A stretch of 64,000 bases of DNA from Gimesia chilikensis (GTDB taxonomy: Bacteria; Planctomycetota; Planctomycetia; Planctomycetales; Planctomycetaceae). A program made the translations under genes and the position numbers. Shown piece after piece: positions 1 through 9,966 of the stretch (position 1 is the stretch's first letter; each line of letters starts with the position of its first letter). The stretch lies in the NCBI RefSeq assembly GCF_008329715.1, contig NZ_VTSR01000011.1, positions 124,001 through 188,000 of the forward strand. Reading direction: 5' to 3'. The notes under the pieces are model-generated. The model made no database searches. It saw only the letters and a list, made by a program, of their open reading frames with translations, and was not told the DNA's origin.

Positions 1-989
1 TGTTCTCCCAGATGGTAACCGTGATCGCTGGTGAAGATCACAATGGTCCGGTCAGCAATCCCTGCCTGCTCCAGGGCATCGAGGACTTTCCCCACCTGAC
101 GATCCATGTACGCGACTGAGGCGAGGTAGCCGCCAACCGCCTTTTTCTGACGCCGGATATCCATCTGCATGCCTTTGCTGGTTTTATAATTGATCCCCAG
201 CTTTGGAATGTCATCCCAGTCGCCGGGAACCTTCTCTGGCAGGACATGTTTGCTGTAAGGCTTATACGGCGGGAAGTAAGTCCGGGGCGCGACAAAGGGG
301 ACGTGTGGACGCACAAAGCCGATACCAAGGAAAAACGGTTCGTCTTTGTGCTGCTGAATCAGTTCGACAGCCTTGCGGGCGGTCTTTCCGTCGGAATGCA
401 CGAGGTCATCCCCGTCCGCTTCCACTACCACGAAAGTATTGCCTCCTACGGCTGGCTTTTTGCCGTCCGGATTATTCTCAAGTGTCTCTCCATCTCCGGG
501 AGCAGCCCACTCGGGCCCCTGGCTGTTAAAACGTTCGGTCCAGGAAGCCGGATCGTCGGTGCCGTCGTTTCCCTTTTCAATGTCTCCGGGGACTCCCATG
601 TGATAAATCTTGCTGACACGCGCGGAGTAGTAGCCGTTGTTCTTGAAGAGCTGTGCCCAGGTTGGTTTCTCGCCAATGTAGGACCGAGGACTGACATACC
701 CGAAGGCTTTGGTCGCATGGGGATAATAGCCGGACATGAAGGACGCCCGCGAGGGGCCGCAGTAGGTTGCCTGACAGTACGCGTGGGTGAAGCGTGTTCC
801 TTTGGCAGCGATGCGGTCGATGTTCGGTGTCTGGCAGACCTGATTCCCATAACAGGAGAGTGCCGTCGCAGTCAGGTCGTCGGAGATGATAAACAGCACA
901 TTCATCTTCTGCTCGGCTGCAGAAGCTGGAGAACTGTGTGCCAGCAGAAATAAAAGACAGAGCAGTTGTAACGTGCGGGGGAATTTCAT
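1..989 (-). CDS. Secreted sulfatase, iduronate-2-sulfatase-like (partial, C-terminus beyond left edge)
   Basis: Formylglycine-dependent sulfatase that would hydrolyse sulfate esters, probably on polysaccharides, outside the cytoplasm. The reading frame starts at ATG 989 and is still open at base 1, giving 329 visible residues. Residues 1-24 form a signal peptide ending in ASA-A. The metal-binding Asp pair follows the first strand (NVLFIISDD, D37/D38). The active-site motif C-G-P-S-R places the Cys to be converted to formylglycine at residue 77, so this is the Cys-type class. The visible end carries DHGYHLG, a conserved active-site segment. The order NVLFIISDD, SCYG, TPNIDRIA and CGPSR resembles the iduronate-2-sulfatase branch, but substrate cannot be read from sequence. 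No strong ribosome binding site precedes the start; the signal peptide fixes the choice. Confidence 0.93.
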   Translation of the reverse strand, partial: MKFPRTLQLLCLLFLLAHSSPASAAEQKMNVLFIISDDLTATALSCYGNQVCQTPNIDRIAAKGTRFTHAYCQATYCGPSRASFMSGYYPHATKAFGYVSPRSYIGEKPTWAQLFKNNGYYSARVSKIYHMGVPGDIEKGNDGTDDPASWTERFNSQGPEWAAPGDGETLENNPDGKKPAVGGNTFVVVEADGDDLVHSDGKTARKAVELIQQHKDEPFFLGIGFVRPHVPFVAPRTYFPPYKPYSKHVLPEKVPGDWDDIPKLGINYKTSKGMQMDIRRQKKAVGGYLASVAYMDRQVGKVLDALEQAGIADRTIVIFTSDHGYHLGE

Positions 990-1102
990 CGATGGACACC
1001 CATGGCATGAGGACTAAGTTGCGCAGTCAATCTGAATGATTACAGATTTATTCTACGGTTCCCCGCAGGCAGTCACAACTCTGATCCGAGACACGACAGG
1101 AC

Positions 1103-2407
1103 TTATTCGTTGTCGTCATGCTCACTGGCTGGAATCACATCGACAAAAGAAACGCCGACGCGGATCTCGTCGAAGTCCGTCGAATAGCGACTGACGATCT
1201 TGACCCGTTCGATGCGGAGATCGGGGGCCATCAGCCGTAGATCGACTTCGTCCAGTTCAGGAATCTTATTGAGCACGGGGTTCAACCACAGGTCAACCTC
1301 TTCCGCGCCGGGACGAAACAGAATTCGACCCACAATCAGAACAGCCTGTCCCGAAAGTACTTCACTGGAAGCGGTATTGATTTCGGTGCCATTGACCTGT
1401 CCGGCGGCAGCCCAGTTACCACGAATGGCAGAGGACAGCTTTCCGATCCGCAGGCTCGACTCTTCGTTACCCAGGTCGATGTAGGCATAACGTCCGTCGC
1501 CTTCATTATCGTACGACTGGGCCATGAAACTGAACCAGAGGATTTCACCATCTGCGCCAAAGCCTTTGTCATCAGAGAGTGCATGCGGCACCTGCTGCAG
1601 ATCGATGTGTCGCACCGAGACGGACTGCGAAACCTGGCCGGTCCGATACTGCCCCCCTTTAGTGAGCAGCATATTCCCGTACTGGTCAGAAAAACCGAGG
1701 GTGCCGAACAGTCGCATGTCGTTCCTGCCCAGGTTTTTCTTTTTCGTATCGTGTACGATCGAAGCATAAACGGGACCTTCATCGATCCAGGGCCCTGCCC
1801 AACCGACACCACCATTGAGCCCGTCAACGCCTTCGGCCTCTTTGTCCAACAGTTCTTTTTTCGAATAATCGAAGCCTTCGTAGAGGAAAGGCTGCGCCGC
1901 CACCCGCGCCATCAGGAAGGTCTTCTTCATGTAATCGGAATCGAAATTGATGGGCTGCTCGAAGGCCTTCTCTTCGTCGTAAGGGATCTGGAAGTCCTTG
2001 ATGAACAGCACAGCCAGATTGAACGTCGACACGAGTCCAATCCCAATCAGCAGAAACCAGCGCCAGGTCAGCAGCGGATGCCGCCGAGGTTTCAGGGGGG
2101 CGGTCTTCGTTTGCGGCTGAGGTTCGGGCTTGATTTCAATTTCCGACTCAGATGGCAGGATCAGCGGTTCCTGCTTACGAGATTCCAGTTCCCGTGCCTG
2201 TCGTTCGCCGATGGCTCGTGTCTGGAAACGCTGACGCAGATAGGAGTGCAGAAACACGCGGCGGAAGGCCTGATCAGCATTTTCACTGTCGGTCTTGATC
2301 CACTGCTCGAGCTTGTGAGCTTCTTCTTCAGAAAGCTCTTCTCCATCCAGATAGGCGTCGATATTTTCGAGCGCCGTACTCTGTTTGTATTCGCTAAGAT
2401 CCGACAT
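1103..2407 (-). CDS. FecR-like anti-sigma membrane protein with LamG-like C-terminal region
   Basis: Probable membrane-anchored regulator of the ECF sigma factor encoded just upstream. The acidic N-terminus (about 1-110) is cytoplasmic and holds a DAYLDGE-type motif seen in planctomycete FecR-like proteins. One transmembrane helix lies at about 116-137. The extracytoplasmic part contains a segment of the EGFDY...NGGVGWAG.W type, which I associate with LamG-like domains of planctomycete surface proteins. The start at 2407 (MSDLSEY) overlaps the sigma gene's stop by 14 bases, which implies translational coupling; an in-frame start at 2437 is possible but would lie deeper inside the sigma gene. 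The anti-sigma role is inferred from neighbourhood and topology, not from a recognised zinc anti-sigma motif. Confidence 0.75.
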   Translation of the reverse strand: MSDLSEYKQSTALENIDAYLDGEELSEEEAHKLEQWIKTDSENADQAFRRVFLHSYLRQRFQTRAIGERQARELESRKQEPLILPSESEIEIKPEPQPQTKTAPLKPRRHPLLTWRWFLLIGIGLVSTFNLAVLFIKDFQIPYDEEKAFEQPINFDSDYMKKTFLMARVAAQPFLYEGFDYSKKELLDKEAEGVDGLNGGVGWAGPWIDEGPVYASIVHDTKKKNLGRNDMRLFGTLGFSDQYGNMLLTKGGQYRTGQVSQSVSVRHIDLQQVPHALSDDKGFGADGEILWFSFMAQSYDNEGDGRYAYIDLGNEESSLRIGKLSSAIRGNWAAAGQVNGTEINTASSEVLSGQAVLIVGRILFRPGAEEVDLWLNPVLNKIPELDEVDLRLMAPDLRIERVKIVSRYSTDFDEIRVGVSFVDVIPASEHDDNE

Positions 2408-2957
2408 TCGCTTCACCGGCCGCCCGCTTTTGAACACATTCCATTAACGTCGTACGAATGCGGGAAAGAGTCACACGCACGGAACCGGTTGAGGTGCCCA
2501 GTTCTCCGGCAATCTGTTTCGGTTTTAAATCTTCGGCATACCGCAGGCCCAGCAGTCGCCGCGAACGTTCTGTCAGCTGATCCAGGCAGTACTCCAACAG
2601 ATCCCGTTCTTCGGTCATCAGCTGTTGTACCCGGGAACAGGCGTCTGCCAGTGCGTCCATTGCTTCCCCCATGAACAGCACCCGGTCTTTACGCTTGCCG
2701 CGATAGAAGTCGGCAATTTTTATTTTGGCAATCCACAAAGCCCAGGGAAGAAAGGGCCGCGTGTTATCATACTCGTCGTAACGAATTGCTATTTCTGCTG
2801 CGACTTCCTGCAGCAGATCTTCTGCATCACTAAACTGGGGAGTCGATGCTACAACGAAAGCCATCAGAGAAGGTTGAACTTTAACCCAGTTTCGAGCCAG
2901 CTCAGCACGGCTTCGCGCAGTTTCAGTTTGGAGTGAGGTCGTTTGTGTCGCATCCAT
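2394..2957 (-). CDS. ECF-type RNA polymerase sigma factor (planctomycete subgroup)
   Basis: Directs RNA polymerase to a special promoter set. At 187 residues it has ECF length. Region 2 is visible around residues 40-100 (DAEDLLQEV, then RPFLPWALWIAK), and region 4 with its helix-turn-helix around 125-172 (LTERSRRLLGLRYAEDL, KQIAGELGTSTGSVRVTLSR). The FLPWALWIAK-type segment is typical of the planctomycete sigma-70-like ECF families. It is the first gene of a two-gene operon with the FecR-like protein, whose start lies within its last codons. Signal and regulon are unknown. Confidence 0.88.
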   Translation of the reverse strand: MDATQTTSLQTETARSRAELARNWVKVQPSLMAFVVASTPQFSDAEDLLQEVAAEIAIRYDEYDNTRPFLPWALWIAKIKIADFYRGKRKDRVLFMGEAMDALADACSRVQQLMTEERDLLEYCLDQLTERSRRLLGLRYAEDLKPKQIAGELGTSTGSVRVTLSRIRTTLMECVQKRAAGEANVGS

Positions 2958-3121
2958 CGTGCAAGTGCGTCTTTTCTTTCTGCAGTAAGTTTTCTTATCT
3001 TAAGAATCCAGAATTCCATCGTGGAAAACTGTAAGATCTTCTTGCTGGAAATGTTATCGAGTAATTCATCAACGGCAATATTTTATATTGTAGAGAAATC
3101 TATTAAGAATTGATGAAGATC

Positions 3122-3191
3122 AGAAACAAGTTTGGTTCATTACTATAAAAAGTTTTGTTTCTAACGAATTTGATTATTTTTGAAATTCGTT
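3122..3191. repeat. Two adjacent inverted repeats in AT-rich intergenic DNA
   Basis: AGAAACAA (3122-3129) pairs with TTGTTTCT (3155-3162), and directly after it AACGAATTT (3163-3171) pairs with AAATTCGTT (3183-3191), both perfectly. There is no clean U-tract after the second hairpin, so neither is an obvious terminator. They could be binding sites for the sigma operon or the DUF1501 gene, or transcript hairpins. Confidence 0.5.
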
Positions 3192-3458
3192 GTTAACGTT
3201 TTGCCCCTTTCTGCGATATACAATAAAGGGCAGATTCCCTTCAGTTTTTAAAACCACATTGCACAGGACATCCAGTGACGGATAATTGTCGCTGGCCTGA
3301 TTGGACACGTGGTTTGACGCAGAGTGAAGCCTGCTTTGATGCGCATCAAGCGCCGCCTGATTTCGCTCAGGTGTATTTCAGCTCGCCCGAATCCCACATT
3401 CGGAGATTTCTCCAACTTTCTCTAATTGTTGGAATGTTCTCCCGTTTGAGAATCCTGC

Positions 3459-3488
3459 TTGAGTCCTTCCCACCTTATCTGGTATAAA
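3459..3488 (+). promoter_or_regulatory. Candidate sigma-70 promoter for DUF1501 gene
   Basis: TTGAGT (3459-3464), an 18-base spacer and TATAAA (3483-3488), placed about 90 bases ahead of ATG 3577. Found by eye from consensus only. Confidence 0.4.
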
Positions 3489-3576
3489 CATACTTTGATT
3501 TGTACCAGGCGCGTCATGAACCACAGGGAAGCGATTTCGCGTCGATGAATGACCTCTCGAGGGAAAAGGGATATTC

Positions 3577-4989
3577 ATGCTGAAATTTCTGAGCGCACAG
3601 AGTCAGCAACATTCACAGACTACACGCCGCGATTTTCTGAAACTCGGCACACTCGGTCTGACAGGACTGACACTCTCAGACTTACTGCGACTGGAAGCAC
3701 AGGCGGGGATTCAGCACTCTCGCAAAGCGATCATCAATGTGCATCTGGACGGCGGTCCTCCGCACATGGATACCATCGATCTGAAACCTGAAGCCCCCGT
3801 TGAAATCCGAGGCGAATTTCAGCCAATCTCTACCAGCGTGCCGGGGATTCAGCTCTCTGAACTGCTACCCCGGATGGCAGCTCAGGCGGATCAGTTTGCG
3901 TTCGTGCGTTCTCTGGTCGGTTCAGCCGGGGCACACGATGCCTTCCAATGCCAGTCCGGATTCCGCAAAAAAGACATGCAGTCCGTCGGCGGACGTCCCG
4001 CGCTGGGATCTGTCGTCTCAAACCTCAAAGGTTCCCCCCGCGACCGAGCACCACTGTTCGTCGATCTCATGCAGGGACGCGGCCAGGTAAGAAACAGCGC
4101 ACGCCCCGGATTCCTCGGCCCCTCGTATCAGCCTTTTCGTCCCGATATCTCAGACCTGTTCGAACGACAGTTGGAAAAAGGGATGCAGAACGAGCTCAAA
4201 CGGCTGGGTGAAGAGCATCAGGTCAGTCTCAAACTTAATCCCAGTCTCTCGCTGGAGCGTCTGGAAAACCGGACAACGTTGCTCTCCGAACTGGATACCA
4301 TCCGTCGCAAAGTGGATGCGAGTGGAATGATGGACGCCATGGATCGTTTTTCACAACAGGCCGTCAGTATTCTGACTTCGGGACGACTGGCGGATGCGCT
4401 GGACCTGGAACAGGAAGACCCGGCCATTTTGGAAAAGTACAGTCTGGGTGCGTCAGCCAGGAATCAAAAGTTTTATACCAGTGAGGGTCCGGGTGCGACA
4501 CGCAAATTTCTACTCGCCCGGCGGATGATTGAAGCCGGCGTCCGATGCGTGAGCATCTCGATCAGTGATTTCGACACACATTCCAGTAATTTCTCCCGCA
4601 TGCGTCAGCTACTCCCAATCGTCGACCATGGCCTCGCCACCCTGGTATCAGACCTGATAGAAAGAGGCATGCTGGACGATGTCACGATTATTGCCTGGGG
4701 TGAGTTTGGTCGAACACCGCGGATCAACTCCAAAAACGGTGGCCGCGATCACTGGCCGCGCGTCGGGCCGGCAATTCTCGCCGGGGGTGGCATGCGTACC
4801 GGCCAGGTCATTGGCGCAACCGATCGCACTGCCAGCGCTGTCACAGATCGTCCAGTGTCTTACAAGGACATCTTCAACACGCTGTATCACAACCTGGGCA
4901 TCGATCCCCACGCCATCACGATTAACGATCCGCATGGGCGCCCTCAATACCTGCTCGACGAGGGTGAGCGTCTTTCCGAACTGGCGTGA
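3577..4989 (+). CDS. DUF1501 family exported protein
   Basis: Member of the DUF1501 family, which has the alkaline phosphatase/sulfatase fold and is abundant in Planctomycetes; its biochemical role is not established. Length 470 residues, normal for the family. The N-terminus carries a twin-arginine signal (RRDFLKLG, Arg17-Arg18) and a hydrophobic stretch, so it is probably exported folded. Family hallmarks are the HLDGGPPHMDT strand near the N-terminus, the FVRSLVG segment, ARRMIEAGVRCV, and WGEFGRTPRIN followed by GRDHWPR near the C-terminus, where metal ligands would lie. Two other family members lie at 23738-25183 and 26169-27515. A DUF1080 gene follows after 143 bases, possibly co-transcribed. 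Confidence 0.9.
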   Translation: MLKFLSAQSQQHSQTTRRDFLKLGTLGLTGLTLSDLLRLEAQAGIQHSRKAIINVHLDGGPPHMDTIDLKPEAPVEIRGEFQPISTSVPGIQLSELLPRMAAQADQFAFVRSLVGSAGAHDAFQCQSGFRKKDMQSVGGRPALGSVVSNLKGSPRDRAPLFVDLMQGRGQVRNSARPGFLGPSYQPFRPDISDLFERQLEKGMQNELKRLGEEHQVSLKLNPSLSLERLENRTTLLSELDTIRRKVDASGMMDAMDRFSQQAVSILTSGRLADALDLEQEDPAILEKYSLGASARNQKFYTSEGPGATRKFLLARRMIEAGVRCVSISISDFDTHSSNFSRMRQLLPIVDHGLATLVSDLIERGMLDDVTIIAWGEFGRTPRINSKNGGRDHWPRVGPAILAGGGMRTGQVIGATDRTASAVTDRPVSYKDIFNTLYHNLGIDPHAITINDPHGRPQYLLDEGERLSELA

Positions 4990-5132
4990 GGTTCGTAAGA
5001 TGACTCAGACAGTTGCCGCGGACGCAATCTGCTTGTATCGCGATTCGGCGACCGGTATGATCAAATCTGAAATGTGCCCTCGACTCACATACGCCTACCT
5101 GAAATCAGCGGTTCCCCACAGGAGACCTCATC

Positions 5133-5861
5133 ATGCAGAAACAACGTGCTACCCTCTTTGGATCAATCCTGGCTTTGTGCTTACTGACCAACGTGATTCA
5201 GGCAGCAGACCTGCCTCAATATAAGCCGCTGTTCAACGGAAAAGATCTGACAGGCTGGGTGAATGTGAATACTGACAAAGATACCTGGTATGTCAAAGAC
5301 GGCATGCTCGTCTGCACGGGACATCCCATTGGCGTGATGCGAACCGATAAACAGTACGAGAATTTTCTCCTGCATATCGAATGGCGACACATGGAAGCCG
5401 GCGGCAATTCGGGGGTCTTCGCCTGGAGTGAAGGGACTGTTCCCGAAGGTCGACGCCTGCCCAAAGGGATGGAAATCCAGATGCTCGAACTCGACTGGGT
5501 CAATCAACACAAAATGAAAGACGGCACCCTGCCCCCCATCGCCTACGTACACGGCGAACTGTTCGGCGCCAATGGTCTGATCACCACTCCCGACAATCCC
5601 CGAGGGAACCGTAGCAAGTCAATTGAAAACCGCTGCAAAGGCAAAGGGCAATGGAATGTGTACGACGTGGTCTGCGTGGACGGAACCGTCAAGCTGTCTG
5701 TAAACGGCAAATTCGTGAACGGCGTTCGCAACGCCTCGATCAAAAAAGGCTACCTCTGCCTGGAATCCGAGGGAGCCGAAATCCAGTTTCGCAACATTCA
5801 GATCATGGAACTTCCGCCCGGAGTCACCACCAAAGCACAGACGGCTCCAGTCCTGAAATGA
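5133..5861 (+). CDS. DUF1080 (3-keto-disaccharide hydrolase domain) secreted protein
   Basis: Secreted protein of 242 residues with one DUF1080 domain, a concanavalin-like beta-sandwich whose characterised members act on 3-keto-glycosides. Residues 1-27 form a signal peptide ending near IQAAD. Diagnostic segments are [11 protein letters not shown] at the start of the domain, [37 protein letters not shown] and [15 protein letters not shown], ending with the [12 protein letters not shown] strand. The start at ATG 5133 follows a good Shine-Dalgarno (CAGGAG). Substrate cannot be assigned, and many planctomycete paralogues differ. It lies downstream of a DUF1501 gene in the same direction. Confidence 0.9.
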   Translation: MQKQRATLFGSILALCLLTNVIQAADLPQYKPLFNGKDLTGWVNVNTDKDTWYVKDGMLVCTGHPIGVMRTDKQYENFLLHIEWRHMEAGGNSGVFAWSEGTVPEGRRLPKGMEIQMLELDWVNQHKMKDGTLPPIAYVHGELFGANGLITTPDNPRGNRSKSIENRCKGKGQWNVYDVVCVDGTVKLSVNGKFVNGVRNASIKKGYLCLESEGAEIQFRNIQIMELPPGVTTKAQTAPVLK

Positions 5862-5904
5862 ACATCTGCTTTGAATGAGTTTCTATAGGATACGATCAGA
5901 CTGA

Positions 5905-5935
5905 CCACGGGAGACAGCCAGAACGTCTCTCGTGG
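5905..5935 (+). repeat. Strong hairpin after the DUF1080 gene, terminator-like without U-tract
   Basis: CCACGGGAGAC (5905-5915) pairs with GTCTCTCGTGG (5925-5935): 11 pairs including one G-T, with a 9-base loop. It lies 44 bases after the DUF1080 stop. No T-run follows, so it may be a processing or 3'-end stabilising hairpin rather than an intrinsic terminator. Confidence 0.5.
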
Positions 5936-6010
5936 CGATTTCAGCGGGAAAACAGACCTCTTCCTTAACTAACCTCAGTAATTCAAACGGTTTGGAGCAA
6001 TTCCCAATCC

Positions 6011-6039
6011 TTGACGAATGCCTGGGGAGCGAATATAAT
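6011..6039 (+). promoter_or_regulatory. Near-consensus sigma-70 promoter for the DUF1592-DUF1552 operon
   Basis: TTGACG (6011-6016), exactly 17 bases, then TATAAT (6034-6039). Transcription would start near 6046 and leave a leader of about 100 bases before ATG 6143. It is the best match to consensus that I found in the window. Confidence 0.65.
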
Positions 6040-6142
6040 AAGGATAAGGTAATCCACTAACCGATGATGTAGGTTACCGGTACGTGTTTTCGCCACCTTT
6101 GAAAATGCGAACTCCCTCCTGCTTTTCCTGCCTTAATATGTG

Positions 6143-8437
6143 ATGCCTGGTATGACGATCATCCCTCAATACCGACGCTTTTCCGTATCCGCAATCACGT
6201 TGCTGATCTGTGGTATGCTCTTGAGTTCTGCTGATGCCGCCGACAAGAAAACGGTGACCGGCGCGCAGATTTATCAAAAGTTGTGCATCGAATGCCATGC
6301 AAAGAATGGCCAAGGTGTCACGGAAAAAGCCAATCCGTTTCAGGGGCAAAAGAGTCTGGCTGAACTGACCATGCTCATTGAAGAGACCATGCCGGAAGAA
6401 GATCCCGAGCTCTGTGAGGGTGAAGATGCGAAGCAGGTCGCTCAATATGTGTTTGACCGCTTCTTTTCCCCGGATGAGCAGGACCAGAGCCAGGCCTCCC
6501 GGATTCAGCTCTCGCACATGACGGTCCGCCAGTACCTCTATACCACTGCCGACCTGATGTCGCATTTCCTCGGAAATGCGCGTGTCACTAATAAAGAGAA
6601 CGGTCTGCGGGCCGAGTATTTTTCTACCCGGAATTTCAAAGGGGACAAACGGGTTGAAAAACGCATCGATCCCGTTGTCAGTTTCCAGTTTGGAGACAAA
6701 GCCCCCCACGAGAAAATCAAGAACGCCGAAGAGTTCTCCATGAAATGGGAGGGTTCGGTCTACGTGGAAGAGACCGGCGACTACGAATTCATCATCAAAA
6801 CCGAGAACGGGGCACGGCTCTGGGTCAATGAGCAGGAACCAATCATTGATGAATGGGTCAGCTCTCAGGGACGGGCCAAGGAACATAAAGCGACGATCCG
6901 CCTGCTGGGTGGCCGCCCCTATACGCTCCGCCTGCACGTCTTCAAGTACAAAGATAAGTCTTCTTCCATCAGCCTGGAGTGGAAACCACCACACAAGGCC
7001 CAGGAAGTGATTCCGCAGAGGCACCTTGTCCCGCAACAGGTACCGGGAACCTTCATTGTTTCGACTGAGTTCCCACCAGATGACAGTGTCTCCGGGTACG
7101 AACGCGGGGTAGCGGTTTCCAAGTCCTGGGATGACGCAACGACGTCTGCGGCTCTCGAAATCATGACGGGAGTGATCAAGCACCTGGATCGTCTGGCCGG
7201 AACCAAACCCGAGGCCAAAGACCGCCGGGATAAAGTCCAGAAATTCTGTCATCGCTTTGCCGAACTGGCGTTTCGCCGGCCTCTGACAGCAGAACAGAAA
7301 ACGTTTTTCGTAGATCAGCACTTTCAGCCTGAGCTGAAAACAGAACTGGCTGCCAAGCGATCCGTCCTGTTGATTCTGAAGTCCCCCCGCTTCCTGTATA
7401 CCGACCGTGAATTCGCTAAGCCCGACGATTTCACAATCGCATCCCGTCTCTCGTACGGTTTGTGGGATTCAATGCCGGATCGCCAACTGTACGATGCCGC
7501 TAAAGCGGGACGCCTCAACAAGCCGGAACAGATCGCCCAGCAGGCCGAACGCATGCTGAATGATCCCCGGGCCCAGGCCAAACTGCGATACTTTTTCCAC
7601 CACTGGTTACAGCTGGATGAAAAAGAAGAGCTGGCGAAAGACAAAGCCCTGTTCCCCGAATTCGACGATCACGTGGTCGCCGACCTGCGGACTTCGCTGG
7701 ATATGTTCATCGACGATGTCGTCTGGAATGGATCGTCCGACTATCGTCAGTTGCTGCTGGCCGATTACGTTTACATGAATTCGCGACTGGCCAAAGTGTA
7801 CCAGGTTGAGATGCCGGAAGGAGAATCGTTCCAGAAGGTTGCTCTCGATAAAGACAAACGGGCCGGCGTCCTGACGCACCCGTACCTGATGGCGAACTTC
7901 GCTTATCACAACTTGAGCTCACCGATACACCGTGGCGTATTCGTCACACGTCGTCTGCTGGGGCGTTCCCTGAAGCCGCCACCACAGGCAACAGAATTCA
8001 AAGACGGCGATTTTCATGCGGGAATGACGACCCGCGAAAAGGTCGCCCAGATCACGAAACCGTCCGCCTGTATGTCGTGCCATAGCATCATTAACCCGCT
8101 CGGATTCAGTCTGGAGCACTTTGATGCCATTGGTCGATACAGAAAACAGGAAGTCAAAAAAGACATTAACGCCTCTGCAGAGCTGGTTTCAATCACAGGT
8201 GATACCGTCAAGTTTAATGGTGCCCGCGATCTGGCAGAGTATATCTCGCAGGATCAGAACGCCCATGCCGCCTTTGTAGACCAGCTGTTCCATCAGGCCG
8301 TCAAACAGCCGATTAATGCCTATGGCGAAAAAATCCGTGACGATTTGACCAGCCGATTCGAAAAATCCGGATATAATATTCAACAACTGCTCGTAGAAAT
8401 CATGAAGGTTGCTGCCCTGCACCAGCCTCAATCCTGA
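6143..8437 (+). CDS. Planctomycete DUF1592 family protein with cytochrome c and PA14 domains
   Basis: Large exported haem protein of 764 residues. Residues 1-30 are a signal peptide. A cytochrome c domain follows with haem motif C-I-E-C-H at about 48-52. A PA14 domain (starting NGLRAEYFS near 153, ending near 297) is a likely glycan-binding module. The remaining part is the DUF1587/1592/1588/1585 array ([57 protein letters not shown]), with a second C-x-x-C-H (CMSCH, from residue 643) in the DUF1588 part. These proteins nearly always precede a DUF1552 gene, as here (14-base gap). Electron-transfer or oxidative action on polymers is plausible but unproven. GTG 6140 and ATG 6152 are alternative starts; no clear Shine-Dalgarno decides. 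Confidence 0.9.
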   Translation: MPGMTIIPQYRRFSVSAITLLICGMLLSSADAADKKTVTGAQIYQKLCIECHAKNGQGVTEKANPFQGQKSLAELTMLIEETMPEEDPELCEGEDAKQVAQYVFDRFFSPDEQDQSQASRIQLSHMTVRQYLYTTADLMSHFLGNARVTNKENGLRAEYFSTRNFKGDKRVEKRIDPVVSFQFGDKAPHEKIKNAEEFSMKWEGSVYVEETGDYEFIIKTENGARLWVNEQEPIIDEWVSSQGRAKEHKATIRLLGGRPYTLRLHVFKYKDKSSSISLEWKPPHKAQEVIPQRHLVPQQVPGTFIVSTEFPPDDSVSGYERGVAVSKSWDDATTSAALEIMTGVIKHLDRLAGTKPEAKDRRDKVQKFCHRFAELAFRRPLTAEQKTFFVDQHFQPELKTELAAKRSVLLILKSPRFLYTDREFAKPDDFTIASRLSYGLWDSMPDRQLYDAAKAGRLNKPEQIAQQAERMLNDPRAQAKLRYFFHHWLQLDEKEELAKDKALFPEFDDHVVADLRTSLDMFIDDVVWNGSSDYRQLLLADYVYMNSRLAKVYQVEMPEGESFQKVALDKDKRAGVLTHPYLMANFAYHNLSSPIHRGVFVTRRLLGRSLKPPPQATEFKDGDFHAGMTTREKVAQITKPSACMSCHSIINPLGFSLEHFDAIGRYRKQEVKKDINASAELVSITGDTVKFNGARDLAEYISQDQNAHAAFVDQLFHQAVKQPINAYGEKIRDDLTSRFEKSGYNIQQLLVEIMKVAALHQPQS

Positions 8438-8451
8438 GAAAGAGCCTACTA

Positions 8452-9771
8452 ATGAAATATCAATCCCGCCGCCAGTTCCTCAAAAAACTCGGACTCTCCT
8501 CTGCAGTCCTGCCGCTGGTTTCGCATCTACCCAGCCTCGGTTTTGCCGCCGATGCCGGCATTCGCAAAAAGCGTATGATCGTGATGTTCAGCCCCAATGG
8601 TATCGTGCCCAAAACTTACTGGCCCGATGAGACCGGCGATAAGTTCGAGCTCAAGGAAATCATGCAGCCCCTGAAGAAATACCAGGACCAGATGCTGGTG
8701 ATTAAAGGGGTCGCAGACCGCGTCCGGGGAGACGGCGACAGCCACATGCGTGGCATGAGCTGTCTGTTGACCGGAATCGAATTGCTCCCCGGTAACATCC
8801 AGGGGGGATCGCACACTCCAGCCGGCTGGGCCAGCGGACTGTCGATCGACCAGGAACTCAAACGGTTCCTGCAGAGCAATAAAGAGACCCGCACCCGTTT
8901 CGGTTCGCTGGAATTTGGCGTGAACGTACCACATCGTGCCGACCCCTGGACCCGTATGGTTTATGCAGGTCCCAACAAACCGGTCGCGCCGATTGACGAT
9001 CCCTACCTGATGTTCGAAAAGATCTACGGTCAGATGAAAGATCGTAAGAGCCTGGCCAGCATTCTAGACGACGTCCGCGAAGACCTGAAGAAAGTTCGTT
9101 CGCAACTGAGCAGCTCCGACAAGCAGTTGCTCGAAGAGCACGAAAGCTACGTCCGCCAGATGGAACAGGAACTCAAAGCCAGCGCAGAACAGAAACTGGC
9201 TGTCAAAGTTCCGGTTCAGGAAGTGGGTATCAAGAACGATAACGACCACATGCCGGTCACCAGTAAAATGCAGATCGACCTGATGGTCAACAGTCTGGCC
9301 AACGATATGGCACGCGTAGCTACGCTGCAGTATACGAATTCAGTCGGTCAGGCACGGATGAAGTGGCTGGGGATCGACGATGGTCACCACTCACTGTCCC
9401 ATAAACCGGACAGCGACGAAGATTCACAGGAAAAGCTGACGAAGATCAACAAATGGTTCTGTGAACAGCTCGCTTACCTGGTTGAGAAACTCGACTCGAC
9501 TCCCGAGCCGAACGGCGAAGGAACCCTGCTCGACAACACCACGGTCGTCTGGACCAACGAACTGGGTAAAGGGAACTCCCATACGTTGAATGATGTGCCG
9601 CTGGTGCTCGTCGGTAAGGGACTCGATTTCAAAATGGGACGTTCGCTGCAGTTCAAGAACATTCCCCATAACCGTCTGCTGATGTCGCTGGCCCACGGCA
9701 TGGGACATCATATCGAGACCTTCGGTAAACCCGACTTCTGCGGCGACGGCATCATTTCTGAACTGACCTGA
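8452..9771 (+). CDS. DUF1552 family exported protein
   Basis: 439-residue member of DUF1552, a planctomycete-enriched family in the same fold class as DUF1501. The N-terminus [14 protein letters not shown] is a twin-arginine signal. Internal hallmarks are [12 protein letters not shown], the [12 protein letters not shown] segment, [10 protein letters not shown], a charged helical section around residues 200-245, [13 protein letters not shown] and the C-terminal NELGKGNSH and VLVGKG motifs. It follows the DUF1592 gene by 14 bases and ends before a strong terminator at 9805-9843, so the two form a closed transcription unit. The consistent pairing of a haem-bearing DUF1592 protein with a DUF1552 protein suggests joint action, but activity is unknown. 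Confidence 0.9.
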   Translation: MKYQSRRQFLKKLGLSSAVLPLVSHLPSLGFAADAGIRKKRMIVMFSPNGIVPKTYWPDETGDKFELKEIMQPLKKYQDQMLVIKGVADRVRGDGDSHMRGMSCLLTGIELLPGNIQGGSHTPAGWASGLSIDQELKRFLQSNKETRTRFGSLEFGVNVPHRADPWTRMVYAGPNKPVAPIDDPYLMFEKIYGQMKDRKSLASILDDVREDLKKVRSQLSSSDKQLLEEHESYVRQMEQELKASAEQKLAVKVPVQEVGIKNDNDHMPVTSKMQIDLMVNSLANDMARVATLQYTNSVGQARMKWLGIDDGHHSLSHKPDSDEDSQEKLTKINKWFCEQLAYLVEKLDSTPEPNGEGTLLDNTTVVWTNELGKGNSHTLNDVPLVLVGKGLDFKMGRSLQFKNIPHNRLLMSLAHGMGHHIETFGKPDFCGDGIISELT

Positions 9772-9804
9772 TCTCGTCCGCAGAGCGATAATCAACGAAC
9801 TCGA

Positions 9805-9843
9805 GTGAGCACCAGTCTCCCCAGGCTGGTGCTCACTTTTTTT
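9805..9843 (+). terminator. Intrinsic terminator of the DUF1592-DUF1552 operon
   Basis: GTGAGCACCAG (9805-9815) pairs perfectly with CTGGTGCTCAC (9826-9836), followed directly by seven T (9837-9843). Confidence 0.9.
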
Positions 9844-9966
9844 AATCAGTCTCTTTACAACCTGTTGGAAATCGGCCCCGGTACTTTCATTCGACAGGAC
9901 TGGTCTTTATGATTCGGATTCAGGCAATTTGCTGACTACAATCAATGCACATGAAAGGATACGCGC

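Larger units (their letters stand above)
2958..3576. other. AT-rich divergent intergenic region
   Basis: About 620 bases between the minus-strand sigma factor and the plus-strand DUF1501 gene. It is clearly more AT-rich than its surroundings and holds two nested inverted repeats (3122-3191) and a candidate promoter (3459-3488). A 70-codon frame from GTG 3275 has a weak Shine-Dalgarno but no recognisable protein features, so I do not call it. No tRNA or other RNA gene was seen. Confidence 0.7.

Noticed and set aside
246-953. 235-codon plus-strand frame opposite the sulfatase
   Set aside because: Shadow of the sulfatase reading frame on the minus strand, which has a signal peptide and active-site motif.
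1583-2674. 363-codon plus-strand frame opposite the FecR-like and sigma genes
   Set aside because: Crosses two real genes on the other strand; its composition is that of an antisense frame of GC-biased codons.
3275-3487. Small 70-codon frame with GTG start and weak Shine-Dalgarno (AGGA)
   Set aside because: Composition unlike the neighbours, overlaps the candidate promoter of the next gene, and no recognisable feature.
6074-7321. 415-codon minus-strand frame opposite the DUF1592 gene
   Set aside because: The plus-strand frame has haem motifs, PA14 and known family segments; this one has no domain.
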